This document shows positions 12,554 through 15,510 of a stretch of 15,510 nucleotides of DNA, piece after piece. Under the pieces are notes generated by a model. The model had not been told where the DNA came from, did not search any database, and was given only the letters and a program-made list of their open reading frames with translations. Location: assembly GCA_040881945.1 (NCBI GenBank), contig JBBECF010000164.1, positions 1 to 15,510 on the forward strand. The letters run 5' to 3'. The stretch's first letter is position 1; each line of letters starts with the position of its first letter. The stretch is from JBBECF01 sp040881945. GTDB taxonomy: Bacteria > Pseudomonadota > Alphaproteobacteria > Dongiales > Dongiaceae. The position numbers and the translations under genes are program-made.

Positions 12554-14968
12554 TCACGTCCTGAGGCGCGCGTTCGCCGGGTCGTGGGGCGCGGCGGGCA
12601 GGACCGCAGCGGCGCGGCGGTCGCCGAGGATGTCGATCTCGAGCCGCGTGTCCGGCCCGGCGCTGGCCGGGGCGACATAGGCGAGCGCCAGGCTCTTGCC
12701 GACCGTGTGGCCGTAGCCGCCGGATGACACGATGCCGACTCGCGCCTCGCCGGCATAGACCGGCGCGTTCGGGAGCGCGTCGGCGTCGCCGGCTTCGACC
12801 GCGAGCAGGACGCAGCGCCATTTCGGCCGCCGCCGCCGGGCGACGAGCGCGCGGCGGCCGATGAAGCTGCGCCCGTCGAAGGCGACCAGGCGGTCGAGCC
12901 CGGCCTCGATCGGATCGACCTCGGCGGTCAGGTCCGACCCCCAGGCGCGATAGCCCTTCTCGAGCCGCAGCGAGTCCATCGCGCGGGTGCCGAAATCGAC
13001 GATGCCGAACTCGGCGCCCGCCGCCTTCAGCGCGTCGTAGAGCGCCGCCTGATATTCGAAACGATGGTGCAGCTCCCAGCCGAGCTCGCCGACGTACGTA
13101 ACGCGCAGCGCCCGCAGCGGCAGGCCGGCGATCTCGATCTCGCGCGCCGACAGCCAGGGGAAGGCCGCGTTCGAGAGATCGGCGCGGGTCAGCTTCGCCA
13201 GCACGTCGCGGGCGCGCGGCCCGGCAAGGACGAGCGTGCCGTACTGCGTCGTCACGTCGTCGAAGGCGATCCTGCCGCGGGTCGGCAGGTGCGCCGCGAT
13301 CCAGTCGCGATGATGCAGTTCGGCGACCGCGGCGGCGACCAGATAGAACCGGTCCTCGCCCAGCCGCGCGACCGTCGCTTCGCCCCAGACGCGGCCCTTC
13401 GGCGTCAGCATCTGGGTGAGCGCGATGCGGCCGACCCGCGGCAGGCGGTTGGCGCACAGCCGGTCGAGCGCCTTGGCCGCGCCCGGCCCGGCGAGCTCGA
13501 ACTTGGCGAAGCCGGAGAGGTCGAGCAGACCGACCCGCTCGCGCACGGCGCGGCACTCGGCGCCGACGGGTGCGAACCAGTTGGTGCGGCGGAAGCTCGG
13601 CCGGTCGCGCGGCTCGGTGCCCGCGGGCGCGAACCAGGCCGCCCGCTCCCAGCCGAAACGCGCCTCGAACACCGCGCCCTGCTGCTTCAGCCGGTGGTAG
13701 AGCGGCGTGGTCTTGAGCGGCCGCCCGGCCGGCCATTCCTGGACCGGATAGGCGATGGCGTACATATCCGCATAGGTTTCGACCGCCTTGGCGACGGTGT
13801 AGCCAACGGTGGCGTGGGGTCCGAAACGGCGCGGGTCGAAGGCGAACATGTCCATCGCCGCCTCGCCCTCGGCGATCCATTCGGCGAGCGACTGGCCGGC
13901 GCCGCCGCCCTGGGCGATGCCGACGCTGAAGCCGTTGAGCAGCCAGTGGTCGCGCTGCCCCGGCGCCGGGCCGATCAGCGGCAGGCCGTCCGGGGTGTGC
14001 GGGATCGGGCCGTTGACGACGCGCTTGATGCCGGCCCGGCGCAGCACGGGGACGCGCGCCATCGCCTTTTCCACGACTGCCTCGATGCGGTCGAGGTCGG
14101 GCGGCAGCAGCTCCTGGCCGAAATCCGGCGGCACGCCGTCGACAGCCCATGGCCGGGCGTCGCGCTCATAGGGCCCGACGATCATGCCCATCACTTCCTG
14201 GCGCAAATAGAACGAGGCGTCGGGGTCGCGCAGCAGGGGAAATTCGCGGCCCAGCTCGCGCACCTCGGGGATCGCCTCGGTAACGAGGTACTGGTGCTCC
14301 ATCGAGACGATCGGCAGGTCGAGCCCGGCCATACGGCCGACCTCGCGCGCCCAGGTGCCGGCGGCGTTGACGACGATCCCGGCGACGATGTCGCCCTTGT
14401 CGGTATGCACGGTCCAGGCGCCGTCGCGCCGCGGGGCGAGGCCCACGACCCGGGTCTGGCGGTAGATCTCCGCCCCGCCCAGTCGGGCGCCCTTGGCCAA
14501 CGCCTGTGTCGTGCTCGACGGGTCGGTGTAGCCGTCGTCAGGGGTATGGGCGCCGGCGAGCACGCCGTCGAGCTCGATGAAGGGGAAATGCGCCTTGATC
14601 TCGTTCGGGCCGATGATCTCGAGCGCCAGGTCGATCGCCTTGGCCTGGCCGGCGAGGTGGCGGAACTGATCGAGGCGGTCGCGGTCGAGCGCAAGGCGGA
14701 TGCTGCCGCATTTGTGGAATCCGGTCGGCTGGCCGGTCTCCGCCTCCAGCCGCGCGTAGAGCTCGGTGCTGTATTTCTGGATGCGCGCGAGGTTCAGGTT
14801 GACCTCGAAATGCGGCGTGTTGCCGGCCGCGTGCCAGGTCGAGCCGGCGGTCAGCTCGGCGCGCTCGACCAGCACGACGTCGCGCCAGCCGAGCTTCGTC
14901 AAGTGGTAGAGCAAACTGCACCCGGCGATGCCGCCGCCGATCACGACGACGCGGGCATGCGATTTCAT
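12554..14968 (-). CDS. FAD oxidoreductase-GcvT fusion, dimethylglycine/sarcosine dehydrogenase family
   Basis: An 804-residue two-part enzyme. The N-terminal DAO-type FAD domain (about 5-375) has the Rossmann motif VVVIGGGIAGCS (7-18) and GSTWHAAG (42-49). His46 in WHAAG is where the mammalian dimethylglycine and sarcosine dehydrogenases bind FAD covalently. A short FAO-type linker region follows (about 376-430). The aminomethyltransferase half begins around NWFAPVGAECRAVRERVGLLDLSGF and includes RLEKGYRAWGSDL, typical of GcvT-like domains that pass the released one-carbon unit to tetrahydrofolate. The last 80 residues form the GcvT C-terminal barrel. Length and domain order match the family. 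Exact substrate (dimethylglycine, sarcosine or another N-methyl amine) is not decidable. It begins 16 bp after hicA on the same strand, with only a weak ribosome-binding site, so read-through from the toxin-antitoxin operon is possible. Confidence 0.92.
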   Translation of the reverse strand: MKSHARVVVIGGGIAGCSLLYHLTKLGWRDVVLVERAELTAGSTWHAAGNTPHFEVNLNLARIQKYSTELYARLEAETGQPTGFHKCGSIRLALDRDRLDQFRHLAGQAKAIDLALEIIGPNEIKAHFPFIELDGVLAGAHTPDDGYTDPSSTTQALAKGARLGGAEIYRQTRVVGLAPRRDGAWTVHTDKGDIVAGIVVNAAGTWAREVGRMAGLDLPIVSMEHQYLVTEAIPEVRELGREFPLLRDPDASFYLRQEVMGMIVGPYERDARPWAVDGVPPDFGQELLPPDLDRIEAVVEKAMARVPVLRRAGIKRVVNGPIPHTPDGLPLIGPAPGQRDHWLLNGFSVGIAQGGGAGQSLAEWIAEGEAAMDMFAFDPRRFGPHATVGYTVAKAVETYADMYAIAYPVQEWPAGRPLKTTPLYHRLKQQGAVFEARFGWERAAWFAPAGTEPRDRPSFRRTNWFAPVGAECRAVRERVGLLDLSGFAKFELAGPGAAKALDRLCANRLPRVGRIALTQMLTPKGRVWGEATVARLGEDRFYLVAAAVAELHHRDWIAAHLPTRGRIAFDDVTTQYGTLVLAGPRARDVLAKLTRADLSNAAFPWLSAREIEIAGLPLRALRVTYVGELGWELHHRFEYQAALYDALKAAGAEFGIVDFGTRAMDSLRLEKGYRAWGSDLTAEVDPIEAGLDRLVAFDGRSFIGRRALVARRRRPKWRCVLLAVEAGDADALPNAPVYAGEARVGIVSSGGYGHTVGKSLALAYVAPASAGPDTRLEIDILGDRRAAAVLPAAPHDPANARLRT

Positions 14969-14984
14969 GACCGAGATCTTACGC

Positions 14985-15230
14985 TCATTCGCCGAAGAGC
15001 ATCACGATCAGGTCGTCCCGTTCAAGGCCATGATGGCCCGCAACGTCGGCGAGAATGGCCGAGAGCAGGCCCGGCCGAATGGCGTCGTGATCGGGAATCG
15101 TGAGGTGATGTTCCCCATCCTGCCGAGTGGTCAGCCGCATGTGGCTTCCGGAATGTCGGGTCGTCTCGTATCCGAGCCGATGGAGCGCCTTGGCTAGATT
15201 TCTGCCGCTCACGTCGCGCGGCAGCTTCAT
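14985..15230 (-). CDS. hicA: HicA-type mRNA interferase toxin
   Basis: An 81-residue HicA with the compact double-stranded RNA-binding-like fold. It shows VSGRNLAKALHRLGYETTRHSGSHMRL, with the catalytic histidine expected in GSH (His30), and a C-terminal HHLTIPDHDAIRPGLLSAILADVAGH block typical of the family. HicA cleaves mRNA independently of ribosomes and is restrained by HicB (family knowledge). The ATG at 15228-15230 overlaps the hicB TGA in ATGA, so translation is coupled; longer in-frame readings upstream lie inside hicB and are not starts. All expected motifs are present, so the toxin looks intact, unlike the hicA remnant at 10568. The dehydrogenase gene follows after 16 bp. Confidence 0.92.
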   Translation of the reverse strand: MKLPRDVSGRNLAKALHRLGYETTRHSGSHMRLTTRQDGEHHLTIPDHDAIRPGLLSAILADVAGHHGLERDDLIVMLFGE

Positions 15231-15433
15231 GCGGTCAGAACCTCGTCCCGGACAATATGCAATCGGATGACCTGCGGCACCGCCTTCGGCTCGAAGTGGC
15301 ACTGGACGGCCTCGCGAACCGCACGGCGAAGCTCGCTCAAGGTCTCGGCCTGGGTGAAGATGGAGACGCCGAGCCCGCGCGCGACATATCCCCCGTCCGG
15401 AGCCTCCTCGACGAGGAAAATGACTTCCTTCAT
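15227..15433 (-). CDS. hicB: Short HicB-type antitoxin
   Basis: A 68-residue HicB-like antitoxin: MKEVIFLVEEAPDGGYVARGLG, then a TQAETLSELRRAVREAV helix and VIRLHIVRDEVL. It is the first gene of the hicB-hicA pair, with a 4-bp ATGA overlap. The DGGYVARGLG-x-SIFTQAET region corresponds to the GGYWAEVPAIPGCATQGET core of the other HicB here, but the two proteins are clearly different subfamilies. Proteins of this type are often labelled as a 2-oxoisovalerate dehydrogenase subunit in databases; size and neighbour show that label to be wrong. No DNA-binding domain is present. I use the ATG at 15431-15433; a TTG seven codons upstream is an alternative. A TTGACC at 15489-15494 on this strand may be part of its promoter, but no good -10 was found. 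Confidence 0.85.
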   Translation of the reverse strand: MKEVIFLVEEAPDGGYVARGLGVSIFTQAETLSELRRAVREAVQCHFEPKAVPQVIRLHIVRDEVLTA

Positions 15434-15510
15434 GCTTCCGTCATCCGTCGGCAATTCCGCGCGATACTCTGCGCGCGGCTGCCGGCGGGGTCAAGGCGGG
15501 GCAGTCGAGT

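Noticed and set aside
13064..15103. A 679-codon open frame on the + strand
   Set aside because: It is antisense to the dehydrogenase and hicA genes and has shadow-type composition with no recognisable motif.
1..15510. CRISPR arrays, tRNA or rRNA genes and riboswitches
   Set aside because: No regularly spaced direct repeats and no cloverleaf or conserved rRNA sequence were seen by eye on either strand; the repeats present are inverted and irregularly spaced.

Overview
The window is GC-rich (about 70% in most coding lines) and has the codon use and gene families of an alphaproteobacterium, probably a Rhodospirillales- or Rhizobiales-like soil or water organism. That placement is inference; there is no rRNA or other phylogenetic marker. 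I see no tRNA, rRNA, CRISPR array or complete transposon, and no gap over 300 bases lacks a gene.

Region 1 (1-6028): short dispersed repeats lead into a stand-alone urocanate hydratase gene (hutU, + strand). It converges, with a 4-bp gap, on a two-gene operon (- strand) for an RND efflux pump: periplasmic adaptor then inner-membrane permease, with no outer-membrane channel gene. Region 2 (6139-9694, all - strand): a rhomboid protease, a secreted protein built of three tandem beta-rich repeats, a class I glutamine amidotransferase-like protein and an eight-cysteine ferredoxin-like protein. A 123-bp triple-hairpin repeat lies just after the ferredoxin gene. Region 3 (9789-10343, + strand): an HD-domain protein of the PhnZ-like diiron oxygenase type, divergent from the ferredoxin gene.

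Region 4 (10368-12553) is an accessory islet. It holds a hicB antitoxin followed by only the first codons of hicA, then a MntA-type nucleotidyltransferase antitoxin followed by only the first codons of what looks like its HEPN toxin. Both toxin starts use an ATGA overlap with the antitoxin stop, and both are cut by the same short inverted-repeat element (arms GGGGACACAATACTTAA) read in the same frame, each ending RGHNT-stop. The islet ends with a lower-GC gene for a 417-residue protein with PD-(D/E)XK nuclease-like motifs.

Region 5 (12554-15433, - strand): an intact short hicB-hicA pair sits 16 bp upstream of a two-domain FAD oxidoreductase/GcvT aminomethyltransferase of the dimethylglycine/sarcosine dehydrogenase family, possibly as one transcript.

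The most unusual feature is the pair of toxin-antitoxin loci that kept the antitoxin and lost the toxin at the same kind of repeat. Metabolically the window suggests catabolism of histidine (HutU) and methylated glycines (DMGDH-like), without the rest of either pathway.
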